Below the pieces are notes generated by a model. The model ran no database searches. It was given only the letters and a program-made list of their open reading frames with translations, and was not told the origin of the DNA. A stretch of DNA of 64,000 nucleotides from NCBI GenBank assembly GCA_017512725.1, contig JAFWEW010000013.1, forward strand, positions 62,001 through 126,000, written 5' to 3'. This stretch comes from Solobacterium sp. Lineage in GTDB: Bacteria; Bacillota_I; Bacilli_A; Erysipelotrichales; Erysipelotrichaceae. Below, one piece after another: positions 52,222 to 61,258 of the stretch. How positions within the stretch are numbered: position 1 is the first letter of the stretch; the number at the start of each line of letters is the position of its first letter. The position numbers and the translations under genes are program-made.

Positions 52222-52898
52222 TGGGATTGCCTCTTTATAATTTCCGCGTACTTTTTGACCGTGTTTCTGCTTAACCGGTGTTTTTTCATTATTGATTGCT
52301 GTGTAATACTGCGGTCTTGTAAGTATGCTTTTATGTCGGTTTCGACTTCAGGCGTCATCTTATCTAAATGCCCGGCCGCTCTTCCGGATTTTTTATTTGA
52401 GGCAGCAATTCCGTCTTTTGTTCGCTGAATAAGCATCGTTCTTTCTCTTTCCGCCCGATCCAGCTCGACAATAAGAAGAAGCTTCACCGTGCTTTCTAAG
52501 GATGTTCTGGCAACGATATCTTGTGTCTCTGCAACATGTAAGAGCTCGCGGATATAGTCGGTACTGACAGTCGGATTATCAATAAACACAAGGTTAATAT
52601 TCTTGTGCAGCAGATCCATATACTTTGTGTATCCGGTTTCGGCCTCCCGCGTAAAACGTGAGATATCTTTACAAACTACCGTGTCCCCAGGTTGTAATAA
52701 CCGTTCGAGGTTATTCCACTGCGCTCTGTCAGTAAAGTTTTTGCCTGATACATCCTCTTTAAAGGTCAAAATATAGTTAATTCCATGTGCCTTGGCATAT
52801 TTATCCAAAGCGTGTTCCTGCCGGTTAAAACGCTGTTTCTGACGCTCCTCCTGCGTGCTTATTCTCATATATCCAAAAACATTTGTTTGATTGTTCAT
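52218..52898 (-). CDS. Serine recombinase (resolvase type)
   Basis: 226 residues. Catalytic Ser in FGYMRISTQEE, FKEDVSGKNFTDR, arginine motif CKDISRFTREAETGY and a C-terminal HTH (RSITQQSIMKKHRLSRNTVKKYAEII). Intact. Forms a two-gene operon with the IstA-like protein (ATGA). It may resolve transposition intermediates or act with the IstA-like partner in target choice. Confidence 0.88.
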   Translation of the reverse strand: MNNQTNVFGYMRISTQEERQKQRFNRQEHALDKYAKAHGINYILTFKEDVSGKNFTDRAQWNNLERLLQPGDTVVCKDISRFTREAETGYTKYMDLLHKNINLVFIDNPTVSTDYIRELLHVAETQDIVARTSLESTVKLLLIVELDRAERERTMLIQRTKDGIAASNKKSGRAAGHLDKMTPEVETDIKAYLQDRSITQQSIMKKHRLSRNTVKKYAEIIKRQSQ

Positions 52899-53318
52899 AT
52901 ATGTACCTCTTGTGTCATTTAAACGATATCCGAATTGTTATCTGATACTAATGTCATTTTATCATTAAAAACAGTTTGTTTGACGGTACGCTCAATCAAT
53001 CAAATAATCGTTCGTTATTTTGATCATAAGTATCCATGTGCCGTAATGACATGGTGGGCAAATTAGGAGTTTTTCGCCGGAAAACGCATGGGAAATCCTA
53101 TAAATAGGCTGATAATTTAGCCGGAACCGGTTGAGGGTACCTGTTTTTCCCTGATTGTGCCACCTATGTTTTGGCTTCTCATAGTGAATTTGTGGGTCAA
53201 AATGACCCGCAAATTCATCGTCACACCTACAAATCCCTCTTACCCTAACATGATGTTAGGATTCATTTTGTCGCATAACCCATTAATTATTACCACGGAT
53301 TTGTATCATAATAATTCC
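52899..53318. promoter_or_regulatory. Intergenic control region with two inverted repeats
   Basis: No gene seen. GAATTTGTGGGTCA-AAA-TGACCCGCAAATTC (53186-53216; arms of 14 with one mismatch) and CCTAACA-TGA-TGTTAGG (53244-53260; perfect) stand upstream of the HTH-methyltransferase start, which could bind them. The region also holds the promoter of the minus-strand serine recombinase. Confidence 0.55.
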
Positions 53319-54191
53319 ATGGCACGTCCGCATAAAGATTACGATCAAAAGGAGTTTTTAAAGTTGTATAACCGGTGGGAACGGAACCTGCTTACACAGC
53401 AGGAAATGGCAACTTTGCTTGGAATTAGCCGTGCAACTCTCGCCCGGAGACTATCTGAATATCGCCATCTGGAGACTGTCGAGACAATTCGGCGGAATAT
53501 TTTTCTTGATCCTAATGTGGTATATAACCTTGATAGCCAGAATTTAGCTGACGCAGTCCAGCTTCTTTCCGCATTGAAAACAAATAGCATCGGCGCCGCC
53601 GTTTATGATCCGGAATACCGCACATTACTTGACCATCTCGCATATGGGAATGAAGGTCATGCCGGTTCACGTCAACGAAAACGCGTTTCTTTGCCTCAGA
53701 TGTCTGACGATGACATTCAGAAGCATTTACATGAGCTATATCGTGTGCTGAAGCCGTCTGGGTACTGTTTTCTGTGGACTGATCAGTACAGTTTGCTTGA
53801 GTCACTTCCTACTTGGCTCAAACAGACAAACTTTGAAAAGGTTGGTTTGGTCACATGGGATAAAGGGCGTTCCGGCTCAGGTTGGCGAGTCAGACATAAA
53901 GCGGAATACCTAGTAATCCTTCAAAAGGAACCTTCCGTGGCTAAATGGGTTGACCATAGTATTCCTGATATATGGTTAGAACGGGTAAAGAAGAAAGTTC
54001 ATCCTCATTCAAAGCCTATCTATTTAATAACACGGCTTATTCTTGTGACAACGACACCGGGAGATGTGATTCTCGATCCTGCAGCAGGTGGATATAGTAC
54101 TCTTGCGGCGTGCAAGAAAGCAGGCCTTCGACATTTTATTGGCTGTGACCTGCTTCCTGCACCTTCTGCTTTACAACATAAAGACCAATGA
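53319..54191 (+). CDS. DNA methyltransferase (N4/N6 amino type) with N-terminal HTH
   Basis: 290 residues from ATG 53319 (MARPHKDYDQKEF); the longer frame runs through both inverted repeats. The HTH is at about 20-50 (LLTQQEMATLLGISRATLARRLSEY). The methyltransferase domain is of the beta order, with motif IV written DPEYRTLLDHLAYGN (normally DPPY) and motif I ILDPAAGGYSTLAACKKAGL. Target unknown; both key motifs deviate slightly, but the fold is complete. No cognate endonuclease nearby, so a solitary or regulatory methylase. Confidence 0.8.
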   Translation: MARPHKDYDQKEFLKLYNRWERNLLTQQEMATLLGISRATLARRLSEYRHLETVETIRRNIFLDPNVVYNLDSQNLADAVQLLSALKTNSIGAAVYDPEYRTLLDHLAYGNEGHAGSRQRKRVSLPQMSDDDIQKHLHELYRVLKPSGYCFLWTDQYSLLESLPTWLKQTNFEKVGLVTWDKGRSGSGWRVRHKAEYLVILQKEPSVAKWVDHSIPDIWLERVKKKVHPHSKPIYLITRLILVTTTPGDVILDPAAGGYSTLAACKKAGLRHFIGCDLLPAPSALQHKDQ

Positions 54192-54473
54192 TCAGTTTTG
54201 TAATGCTCTTGTTTCTACAGCTACAGCGTACAATGCAATGAGCAAAATGGCGTGTCCACGGTCCAGTCCTCCTCTCACAAGGCCACCGATTATCTCCATC
54301 GCCAAGTCATGCTCATGTTCTGAGAGGACTACCGGCTCGGGATAGCCAACCGCATCATCAGTTGCCTCAATCATCTCGCAAGTGGCATCAACGATGAGCG
54401 ATTCGGCTTCTTCGCGAGTTGCTCCTCCTTTCTGAACCGCTTTTACTGCTTCTTCAAACTTAAATCCAATCAT
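54192..54473 (-). CDS. Small acidic helical protein, unknown
   Basis: 93 residues from ATG 54473, chosen because GGAGAT precedes it by 10 bp (an upstream GTG would include the site). Acidic and helical (EAVKAVQKGGATREEAESLIVDATCEMIEAT; HEHDLAMEIIGGLVRGGLDRGHAILLIALYAVAVETRA). No known domain. It abuts the methyltransferase stop, tail to tail. Confidence 0.6.
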   Translation of the reverse strand: MIGFKFEEAVKAVQKGGATREEAESLIVDATCEMIEATDDAVGYPEPVVLSEHEHDLAMEIIGGLVRGGLDRGHAILLIALYAVAVETRALQN

Positions 54474-54516
54474 GTACGTTAAATCTCCTTCCACTATTCT
54501 TTTAGTGATCGAGATT

Positions 54517-54545
54517 TAAAAACCCCCGCAAAAACTTACGGGAGT
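54517..54545 (-). terminator. Minus-strand terminator after the RHH gene
   Basis: Stem ACTCCCG/CGGGGGT (one wobble) and a T5 run on the minus strand. Confidence 0.65.
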
Positions 54546-54579
54546 TTGCACAAATATTACGTTGGATTGCGCATGCAAC

Positions 54580-54762
54580 TCATTTAGGGATGCGTTTCCC
54601 CTCAGGCTGAGAAAAATAGTCCTTAAATGCCGCATCCAGTATTCGTTCAATAGCTGTTGTTTTAGGTTGTCCAGTCTCTTTGCAATACTCCTCAAGCATA
54701 TTACTCACCTCAGTAGCAAGCTTAATGTTAAGACTGACAGCATCTTTCTTCGGTCTTGGCAT
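54580..54762 (-). CDS. Ribbon-helix-helix (CopG/Arc-like) regulator
   Basis: 60 residues behind AAAGGAG. A short beta strand (DAVSLNIKLATEVSNMLEEYCKETGQPKTTAIERILDAAFKDYF) gives the RHH pattern, with two helices after it. Follows hsdS of the transposon-borne system by 57 bp; probably a small regulator of the element. Basic N-terminal MPRPKK. Confidence 0.75.
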   Translation of the reverse strand: MPRPKKDAVSLNIKLATEVSNMLEEYCKETGQPKTTAIERILDAAFKDYFSQPEGKRIPK

Positions 54763-54818
54763 TTTATCGCTCCTTTACAAAGTCTTTAGTATCCTTTTAT
54801 AGCCGAATTCAACACCTG

Positions 54819-56045
54819 TTACACAAACATTTGCTGAAGCAGACCTCTCTTTACCTGTTTGATAGCTTCAAGTTTATCTTTTTCAATTTGTATCTGTTTA
54901 TCGAGCAACTCGATGAAATCTTGAATTTTCTTTGCTTCTTCCTCAGAGGTTGGGAGCAAAATCTCCTTTTCAAGGAACACGTCGTTTGTAATGTTGATAG
55001 TGTTCTTGGCTCCTTTTCTGATTTGTGTGATCAGGTAGTTATGCGCTCTTACGCTTGAAGAGAAGTACGCATCCAGAATGAAGCCAAATGCATAGCTCTT
55101 TGGGATGAAAATACCGTACAGCGGCGACACAATGACATCCTTGTCAATCATCGACTGCTTTACTATGCCCCACTTGAAGTCGCCTGTGGGAGATTTCGTA
55201 TAGACCACATCTCCGGGTTTCACAACCTTATACTTCGATGTATCTTCAGCTGCAAATGAACGTCCAAGATGTTCAATCTGATTAACCAAGCCCTTTGTTA
55301 CAGACACTGAATAAACTTCCTCGTTACCAGTACTCTTAAGCTTGCGTTCGGTTAAGATATCACTGAGCATTGTATCTTCCCAATCAGGAAACTCACTTCC
55401 GTCATCTGCTTTAAACCGGATTTCCTGAGAAAAAATCTGCTGAAGAAAACCCTTGCGACGAGCTTCGAGGGCTTCGACTTTTGTCATCTGTTTTTCAATC
55501 TTCTGGTCATAAAGTGACAGGAAGGCTGCCACCTTGTCCTGTTCCTCTTTAGTCGGGGCGAAATGGTGTGTTGTGGCAAAGAAATCATCTGGGGATACAT
55601 TCAGAAGGCCATGGTTACGAGCGCCTTCCGCACAGACTTCATTAACCGCCTCATACCACGCAGGTGAATTGAAATACTGTACCAGATAATCCGAAGTAAC
55701 ATCTGCATTCTCTTTCAGAGCAAAGCAAATATACAGCGTCGATAACGCCCCCTGAGCATACTTGTCCAGTCTTTTGATAGAGCCGACAGGAAAACCTTTG
55801 GAATAGCTCTTGTTATAAGCAAATTCTCCGTTCTTAAGCAGATAATAACCAGACATGTCCTTGCTTGCAACAGTCTTCCCAAAGTATGTTCTCTGGTCTA
55901 CAAGGCCTTCGATGGAAGCTATTGTCAGCGGGATATCAGTCTGATTTTCGGAGTTTTTACGGCGAACTCTATCAGATATCTCCGACAAAGAGTCATTGAT
56001 ATATTCGCCTTGAAATTCTGGAAATCTAATCTTCGGTGCAATCAT
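54819..56045 (-). CDS. hsdS: Type I restriction specificity subunit HsdS (transposon-borne)
   Basis: 408 residues, two target-recognition domains separated by helical repeats (KVAAFLSLYDQKIEKQMTKVEALEARRKGFLQQIF and KKIQDFIELLDKQIQIEKDKLEAIKQVKRGLLQQMF). Recognition strands GEFAYNKSYSKGFPVGSIKRL and GDVVYTKSPTGDFKWGIVKQ are typical of the IC-like family. Starts 2 bp before hsdM ends in the same operon. Different family from the resident HsdS, so the two would not be interchangeable. Confidence 0.93.
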   Translation of the reverse strand: MIAPKIRFPEFQGEYINDSLSEISDRVRRKNSENQTDIPLTIASIEGLVDQRTYFGKTVASKDMSGYYLLKNGEFAYNKSYSKGFPVGSIKRLDKYAQGALSTLYICFALKENADVTSDYLVQYFNSPAWYEAVNEVCAEGARNHGLLNVSPDDFFATTHHFAPTKEEQDKVAAFLSLYDQKIEKQMTKVEALEARRKGFLQQIFSQEIRFKADDGSEFPDWEDTMLSDILTERKLKSTGNEEVYSVSVTKGLVNQIEHLGRSFAAEDTSKYKVVKPGDVVYTKSPTGDFKWGIVKQSMIDKDVIVSPLYGIFIPKSYAFGFILDAYFSSSVRAHNYLITQIRKGAKNTINITNDVFLEKEILLPTSEEEAKKIQDFIELLDKQIQIEKDKLEAIKQVKRGLLQQMFV

Positions 56046-56047
56046 GC

Positions 56048-57640
56048 TTACACCTCCAATCCAAGTTCTTTCAGGAATGCAGACAACTGTTTATCGATTT
56101 CTGCTGACTGAGCATCGCAATCCTGAATTACCTTAGTCTGTGCACTGATATCAACAAGCTCTTCCTTCTCGAAGCTATCCACATAGCGAGGAATGTTGCA
56201 GTTGTAATCATTACGTTCCAATTCATCCATGTATGCCACATGAGAGAACTTATCGATTTCAGACCTATTTACATAGGCGTCAACAATGCGATCGATGTCT
56301 TCGTCCGTAATGACATTCATGGTCTTTTCAGGTGTGAAATACTTACTGGCATCAATGAACAGGATGTTGTCAGAGTTGCCATTGCGTTTCTTCTTCAGCA
56401 CCATCACGATAACGGGCAGTTTTGCACCATGGAACATTTTGGCTGGAAGCCCGATAACAGCGTCAACTACATTCAGATTCTCAATCAGATGCCTACGGAT
56501 ATCATATTCAGCATCGTTCTTGCCGTTCTTTTTCTGCTTTCCACGGAATAAAGCACCGCTCGGAAGGAGAACAGCAATTCGGCCATCTTCCGACATGTGA
56601 TAGACCATACTCTCAACAAACATCAAGTCAGCCTTGCCCTGAGGGGCAAGAACACCGCATGAGGAAAACCGGGGATCATCCAGAAGCTTCGGGTTCTGAT
56701 CAAACTTGGCGGAATACGGCGGATTTTCAACTTGAATATCGAACAAAATCGGCTCGCCGTTCTCATAATAATTATCTGTCTTAATGGAATCAGAGTTGAA
56801 GCAGCTGAACTTCTTATATGGAACGCCGTGCATCAGCAGGTTCATACGAAGCAGATTATAGTTGCTGCCATTCTTTTCGGTTGCGTAGAAGTGTCCAACC
56901 TTCTTGGTAGACAAATGGTTCTGTACTTCAAGAAGCAAAGATCCGGAACCGGCACAGCTGTCGGCAGCGTTCTTGACTTCATCCAAACCAACAGTAGCAA
57001 GACGAGCAAGAAGCTTGGATGCACAGGTTGGCGTGAAGAATTCTCCGCCTTTTTTCCCCGCATCGGAAGCAAACAAGGAAATAAGGATCATGTATGCTGT
57101 TCCCAGCACATCCATCTCTGCATTATCAACATTGAAGGAAATATCATCAACTTTCTGCATGACCTTGCCAATCAATGCCGTTCTTTCAGATACTTCCTTG
57201 CCGAGATCTTTGTCCTGCAGGTTCATATCGTCAAACAGCTTATCAAAAGCCGCTTCGGACTCTTGACCGATAGTAGATGCCACCAGAGATGAAATCGCCT
57301 TATCAAAGTGCTCAATAGAAAACTCCGCACCTCTTATTTCGTCGATAAGAGAAGCCCAAAGGTACTTTGGCTCAATGATATAGCCAAGATGTTCAATAGA
57401 CCATTCCCTGACAGTGGGAGCGAACTCATCATTTTTCAGTGCGTCACGGTATGAAATGCCGTCATCCTTCAGCAGATCGTCCATGTAATTTTCTGTTTTC
57501 TCAGACAGATATCTGTAGAAGATAACACCGAGGATATAGTTCTTAAACTTACTGGCATCCATATTGCCACGAAGTTCGTTTGCGATAGCCCAGAGCTGGG
57601 TTGCCAGCTCCTGGGACTGTTTCTGTACTGCATCAGCCAT
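56048..57640 (-). CDS. hsdM: Type I restriction methyltransferase subunit HsdM (transposon-borne)
   Basis: 530 residues, complete. N-terminal helical domain (ELATQLWAIANELRGNMDASKFKNYILGVIFYRYLSEK), SAM motif ADSCAGSGSLLLEV (DSCAGS in place of the usual DPTCGS), catalytic VENPPYSAKF, and GEFFTPTCAS. The GEFF codons spell TTCTTCACGCC (57030-57040), also found at the disrupted resident target. Adds N6-methyl groups to adenine with HsdS. Confidence 0.95.
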   Translation of the reverse strand: MADAVQKQSQELATQLWAIANELRGNMDASKFKNYILGVIFYRYLSEKTENYMDDLLKDDGISYRDALKNDEFAPTVREWSIEHLGYIIEPKYLWASLIDEIRGAEFSIEHFDKAISSLVASTIGQESEAAFDKLFDDMNLQDKDLGKEVSERTALIGKVMQKVDDISFNVDNAEMDVLGTAYMILISLFASDAGKKGGEFFTPTCASKLLARLATVGLDEVKNAADSCAGSGSLLLEVQNHLSTKKVGHFYATEKNGSNYNLLRMNLLMHGVPYKKFSCFNSDSIKTDNYYENGEPILFDIQVENPPYSAKFDQNPKLLDDPRFSSCGVLAPQGKADLMFVESMVYHMSEDGRIAVLLPSGALFRGKQKKNGKNDAEYDIRRHLIENLNVVDAVIGLPAKMFHGAKLPVIVMVLKKKRNGNSDNILFIDASKYFTPEKTMNVITDEDIDRIVDAYVNRSEIDKFSHVAYMDELERNDYNCNIPRYVDSFEKEELVDISAQTKVIQDCDAQSAEIDKQLSAFLKELGLEV

Positions 57641-57657
57641 TATTTTTTCTCCTTATC

Positions 57658-60555
57658 TTATTCGCCTTCAGCTGTAAATTTGTTGTAGCTGTCATTCAGG
57701 AAATCAAGCATCTTATTGATAAGAGCAGTTATTTTCAACAACCCCTTTACACCAACAGAGGACAATTCTTGCCTGAGTGTTTCTTTTGTGACTGCTTTTG
57801 TGTCCATGAAGTACTGGTGTAATATTCTGGAAACAAATTCATTGCTCAAGCCGTTTTCCGTCGCGAATGATTCAACATCCGCTTGCAGAACTTCGCGTTC
57901 ATATTCGTTGTAAGCCTCAATGATATCGGCATCAGGATCTAATTCAAAGAACCTTTCGGTGACGAATGTCTTCATAATGTCGCGTTTGTAGCGCATCTTT
58001 TCGTTATCCGAACGTTCTATTTCGCGGAGAATGAGGTCCACCGACTTCTTCATCTCGGTTTCGTCCTTACGGTTGATGTCCTTCAACAGGTTCAAGATGT
58101 AGACCACATTGATTTTGTCGGTTCTGACAAGTTCGATATTGAAGTCTACGTCAACCAGAACAGACTCTTTATCTCCCTTTTTATGCTTGTCGTAATAGTA
58201 GAGATACCATGATTTGAAATCAGCATATTCATCTTCATCCAGTGTCGGTGCAAGATCAGCCCAATCGAATTTCGAGAATGTTTTCAGCGTGCTGAGAATG
58301 CCCGCCAGCGTTCTAAACGCTATGACAAATGCTCTGATATCATCTTCAGACTGAAGGTTTCCGGCATCATCAGGTGTCGCCACAATAGACCTTAATTCAT
58401 CTACTTGCTTATAGTATTCCGTTACATAGAAGTCATAAGACTGCAGCAGATATGCGTTCGGATCTCCGTCGCCGGAATACAGTTTCAGCGCATCGTCCTG
58501 GGCTTTTTTGATATTACGGTAGGTTACGATCTGTCCAAATTGCTTCGTGACCTTGTCCACGCGATTTGTGCGGCTGTACGCCTGCACCAAAGAGTGCCAT
58601 ACGAGATTCTTATCAAGGAACAAAGTGTTCGTCGGCTTGCTGTCGAAGCCCGTTAAGAACATGTTCACAACCAGTAACAGGTCAACCTGAGGCAGATCCT
58701 TCTGCTTCATTCTCTTGGAGATATCCTTACGGTACGCGTCGAATTTACTGAGATCGTAGTCCGTGCCAAACATCTCGTTGTAATCCTTCATACAGGCTTC
58801 CAGGTGCTCACCTGCTTGTTTATCAGGGCTTTCCTCCATATCCTGGTTGGCCTGATATGTGAAAATAGCCGCTATCTTATACCCATTCGGGTTATGAGCC
58901 TTCATGTAGTTGTAATACTTCACAAGAGTCTCGATCTTATCGATCGCAAAGATAGCTGTATAAACATTATTGTTTTCCAACCTTGTGTGCTGGTTCAGGT
59001 GTTCAAGGATATCGTCCGAAATAGCAGCAATACGCTCGTCGGAATGATAAAGCTCCTCAAGGTCTATTTTGTGGCGTTTACAGTATTCCGCATCATCCAA
59101 TGCTTTCGGATCAATCTTAGAGTTTTTAATGCTCGTGACAGAAATACTTCTCATGTATTCCACCGAGAAGCGGAGAACATTACCATCGGCTATGGCCTCT
59201 TTGATCATGTACTTATGGATACACGGATCCAGGTTGCCGGAATGAAAGATGTCGGCTGTTGTCTGTCCCTGTGGACCTTTGTTTTCCTTAAAGATCGGTG
59301 TTCCTGTAAAACCAATGTAATTCGAGTTCTGGAAATGCTTGCGAATCTGAGCATGCATCTTCCCGAACTGCGAACGATGACACTCGTCGATGATGAATAC
59401 ACATTTCTGCTCTCTGAATGTATCCATGATGGCATCGTACTTTTCGGACCGGAGCGCAGTTGCCATCTTCTGTATTGTTGTAATGATCAATGTCTTTGAA
59501 GAGTCCTGCAGGTTCTTTACCAGATTATATGTGCTGTCCGTCTGATCAACGCAGCCGGCTTCAAAGCTGTTGTATTCGTCAACGGTCTGGTCATCAAGAT
59601 CGCTTCTATCGATGAGGAAGAAAACCTTATCGATTCGGCGGTCATCGCGCAGTAAAGAAGCAAGCTTATAACTGGTAAGCGTCTTGCCGGATCCAGTCGT
59701 ATGAAAGACGTAGCCATTCATTCCAGCCATAATGATTCGGTCAAATGCGCGCCGGACGGCGTAAACCTGATATGGCCGCATCACCATTAAAACGGGTTCT
59801 GTTTCTTTAATTACAAAGTACTTGCTCAGCATCTCTGTCAGATGGAACTTTGTTAAGAATGCATTTGTAAAGTCCATCAGCTTATTCACGCGGATATTGT
59901 TTTCATCTGTCCAAAAGAATGTCAGGGATTTCAGAATATCCTGCTTATGACCGAACGGGTCATTCTCGTTGATATTGGCACAGTATTTGGTCATCGTTGA
60001 ATTTGAAATCACAAAAATCTGTATAAACCTGAACAATCCACGGAAAGAAAACCTTCTATACCTATTGATCTGGTTCACAGCCTCGTTAATTTCGATACCG
60101 GGACGCTTCAGTTCAGTCTGCACAAGTGGTAATCCGTTAATCAGGATGGTGACATCGTATCTGTTCTTATACAGAACATCTCCTTTATGTGCCGGATCCA
60201 TTGTCACCTGATGAGTAACTTGATATATGTTCCTGGTTTCATCATTGGTAAAAAACACAACGTAAATGGTTTTCCCATTGTCGAGTTCCAGCACCCACTG
60301 CTCACGGAGTATCTTTGCCGACTCATAAATTGTGTGGTTCTCAAGGCGGAGCATAACCCTGTCGAACTCGGCATCAGAAAGTTCCGCCTTTCCTTTAGCG
60401 GCTATCAGCTCCTTGGCATTCAATTTACAGAATTGAACTCTGAAGTTCGAACACACGTCATCGTAGTTCTTCAGGGTTACATATTCATATCCCATGTCAT
60501 CGAGCCTATCAATGTAGAGCTCTTCAACCTGGTACTCTGACTTTGCTTTAGGCAT
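57658..60555 (-). CDS. hsdR: Type I restriction endonuclease subunit HsdR (transposon-borne)
   Basis: 965 residues from ATG 60555 behind AAAGGAG; the longer frame lacks a site. N-terminal PD-(D/E)XK nuclease with Asp in YDVTILING and ExK in VQTELKRPG. The SF2 motor has Walker A FHTTGSGKTLTSYKLA, DEAH box IIDECHRSQFG and FTGTPIF, plus TGFDSKPTNTLFLDK. IC-like. Translocates DNA and cleaves distant from unmethylated sites. First gene of the operon; upstream region to 60754 has a TATAAT box and an inverted repeat CTACAC/GTGTA (60635-60651). Confidence 0.95.
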   Translation of the reverse strand: MPKAKSEYQVEELYIDRLDDMGYEYVTLKNYDDVCSNFRVQFCKLNAKELIAAKGKAELSDAEFDRVMLRLENHTIYESAKILREQWVLELDNGKTIYVVFFTNDETRNIYQVTHQVTMDPAHKGDVLYKNRYDVTILINGLPLVQTELKRPGIEINEAVNQINRYRRFSFRGLFRFIQIFVISNSTMTKYCANINENDPFGHKQDILKSLTFFWTDENNIRVNKLMDFTNAFLTKFHLTEMLSKYFVIKETEPVLMVMRPYQVYAVRRAFDRIIMAGMNGYVFHTTGSGKTLTSYKLASLLRDDRRIDKVFFLIDRSDLDDQTVDEYNSFEAGCVDQTDSTYNLVKNLQDSSKTLIITTIQKMATALRSEKYDAIMDTFREQKCVFIIDECHRSQFGKMHAQIRKHFQNSNYIGFTGTPIFKENKGPQGQTTADIFHSGNLDPCIHKYMIKEAIADGNVLRFSVEYMRSISVTSIKNSKIDPKALDDAEYCKRHKIDLEELYHSDERIAAISDDILEHLNQHTRLENNNVYTAIFAIDKIETLVKYYNYMKAHNPNGYKIAAIFTYQANQDMEESPDKQAGEHLEACMKDYNEMFGTDYDLSKFDAYRKDISKRMKQKDLPQVDLLLVVNMFLTGFDSKPTNTLFLDKNLVWHSLVQAYSRTNRVDKVTKQFGQIVTYRNIKKAQDDALKLYSGDGDPNAYLLQSYDFYVTEYYKQVDELRSIVATPDDAGNLQSEDDIRAFVIAFRTLAGILSTLKTFSKFDWADLAPTLDEDEYADFKSWYLYYYDKHKKGDKESVLVDVDFNIELVRTDKINVVYILNLLKDINRKDETEMKKSVDLILREIERSDNEKMRYKRDIMKTFVTERFFELDPDADIIEAYNEYEREVLQADVESFATENGLSNEFVSRILHQYFMDTKAVTKETLRQELSSVGVKGLLKITALINKMLDFLNDSYNKFTAEGE

Positions 60556-60754
60556 ACGTTCTCCTTTCGAAAAGTTATTACAATTTGTATTATACCACAA
60601 ATCTATATAATTCTCCATATTTATTGAATTATCTACACGTTATAGTGTAAATAAAAATCGGATTGATTTCCGACGGAATGACTATTTGTGTGTTCAACTT
60701 TTACACATGGTTTGCTCAATGAATGTTGTACACTTTTTATTTTTACTATATATA
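60556..60754. promoter_or_regulatory. Right end of the transposon and hsdR promoter
   Basis: Non-coding. Minus-strand TATAAT (about 60588-60593) lies 38 bp before the hsdR start. GTGTTCAACTTTT (60690-60702) matches left-end subterminal repeats, and TGTACACTTTTTATTTTTAC (about 60727-60746) is a looser copy next to the end. Confidence 0.55.
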
Positions 60755-61258
60755 GAACTCACCAGAAGAACCCGCACTCTGCAACTCACGAAGGATCGTT
60801 TCATAGATCTCACCAAACGCATGGCTTTCTTCATAATCACCAAGATCCAGATCATCGATTGTGTTGATTACCTGACGAAGTAATACGCCGTCTTTCATAT
60901 ACTGGTTCGCATCTTCAAAAACAGTACGAACGATAGATTTCTTGATCGGTGTATCAGGTGACACTTCTAGCCCTTTCAGAGTCGGAAACAGCTTGTTATT
61001 CACGAAATCCAGTAATTTATCACCGGTTAGAGCCTTACCCGATCCATCATCGACTGCCCAGTTAATCCACCGGCATTCTTCCGGAATGATCGACTCGTAA
61101 TTCTCTTCGCTGAATTCCCAGTCCTGTTCTTTGGCATCATAAACCTTCAAAAACAGCATCCAGGCAATCTGCTCAATTCTCTGCGCGTCACCGTTAATTC
61201 CGGCATCATTACGCATGATGTCTCTTATACGCTTCACAAACCCTGAAAGATTACTCAT
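60755..61258 (-). pseudogene. hsdM: hsdM 5' part (resident methyltransferase, split by transposon)
   Basis: ATG 61258 follows the hsdR stop directly. 168 resident residues (MSNLSGFVKRIRDIMRNDAG to AGSSGEF), then TAT ATA TAG contributed by the transposon ends the product as ...GEFYI. It contains only the N-terminal helical domain (family HsdM_N) and stops right before the SAM-binding core. Joined to 43109-44095 it gives a normal 496-residue HsdM. Confidence 0.93.

Larger units (their letters stand above)
44096..60754 (+). mobile_element. 16.7-kb Tn554-like transposon carrying a type I R-M system, inserted in hsdM
   Basis: The limits come from the split hsdM: removing 44096-60754 joins GGTGAGTTC to TTCACGCCG in frame and restores GEFFTPRA. 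Contents in order: three tyrosine recombinases and a TnpC-like gene (plus strand), IstA-like and serine recombinase genes (minus), HTH-methyltransferase (plus), two small genes and hsdS, hsdM, hsdR (minus). There are no long terminal inverted repeats or target duplication beyond a possible TTC, as expected for Tn554-type recombination. Subterminal motifs recur at both ends. Confidence 0.88.
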
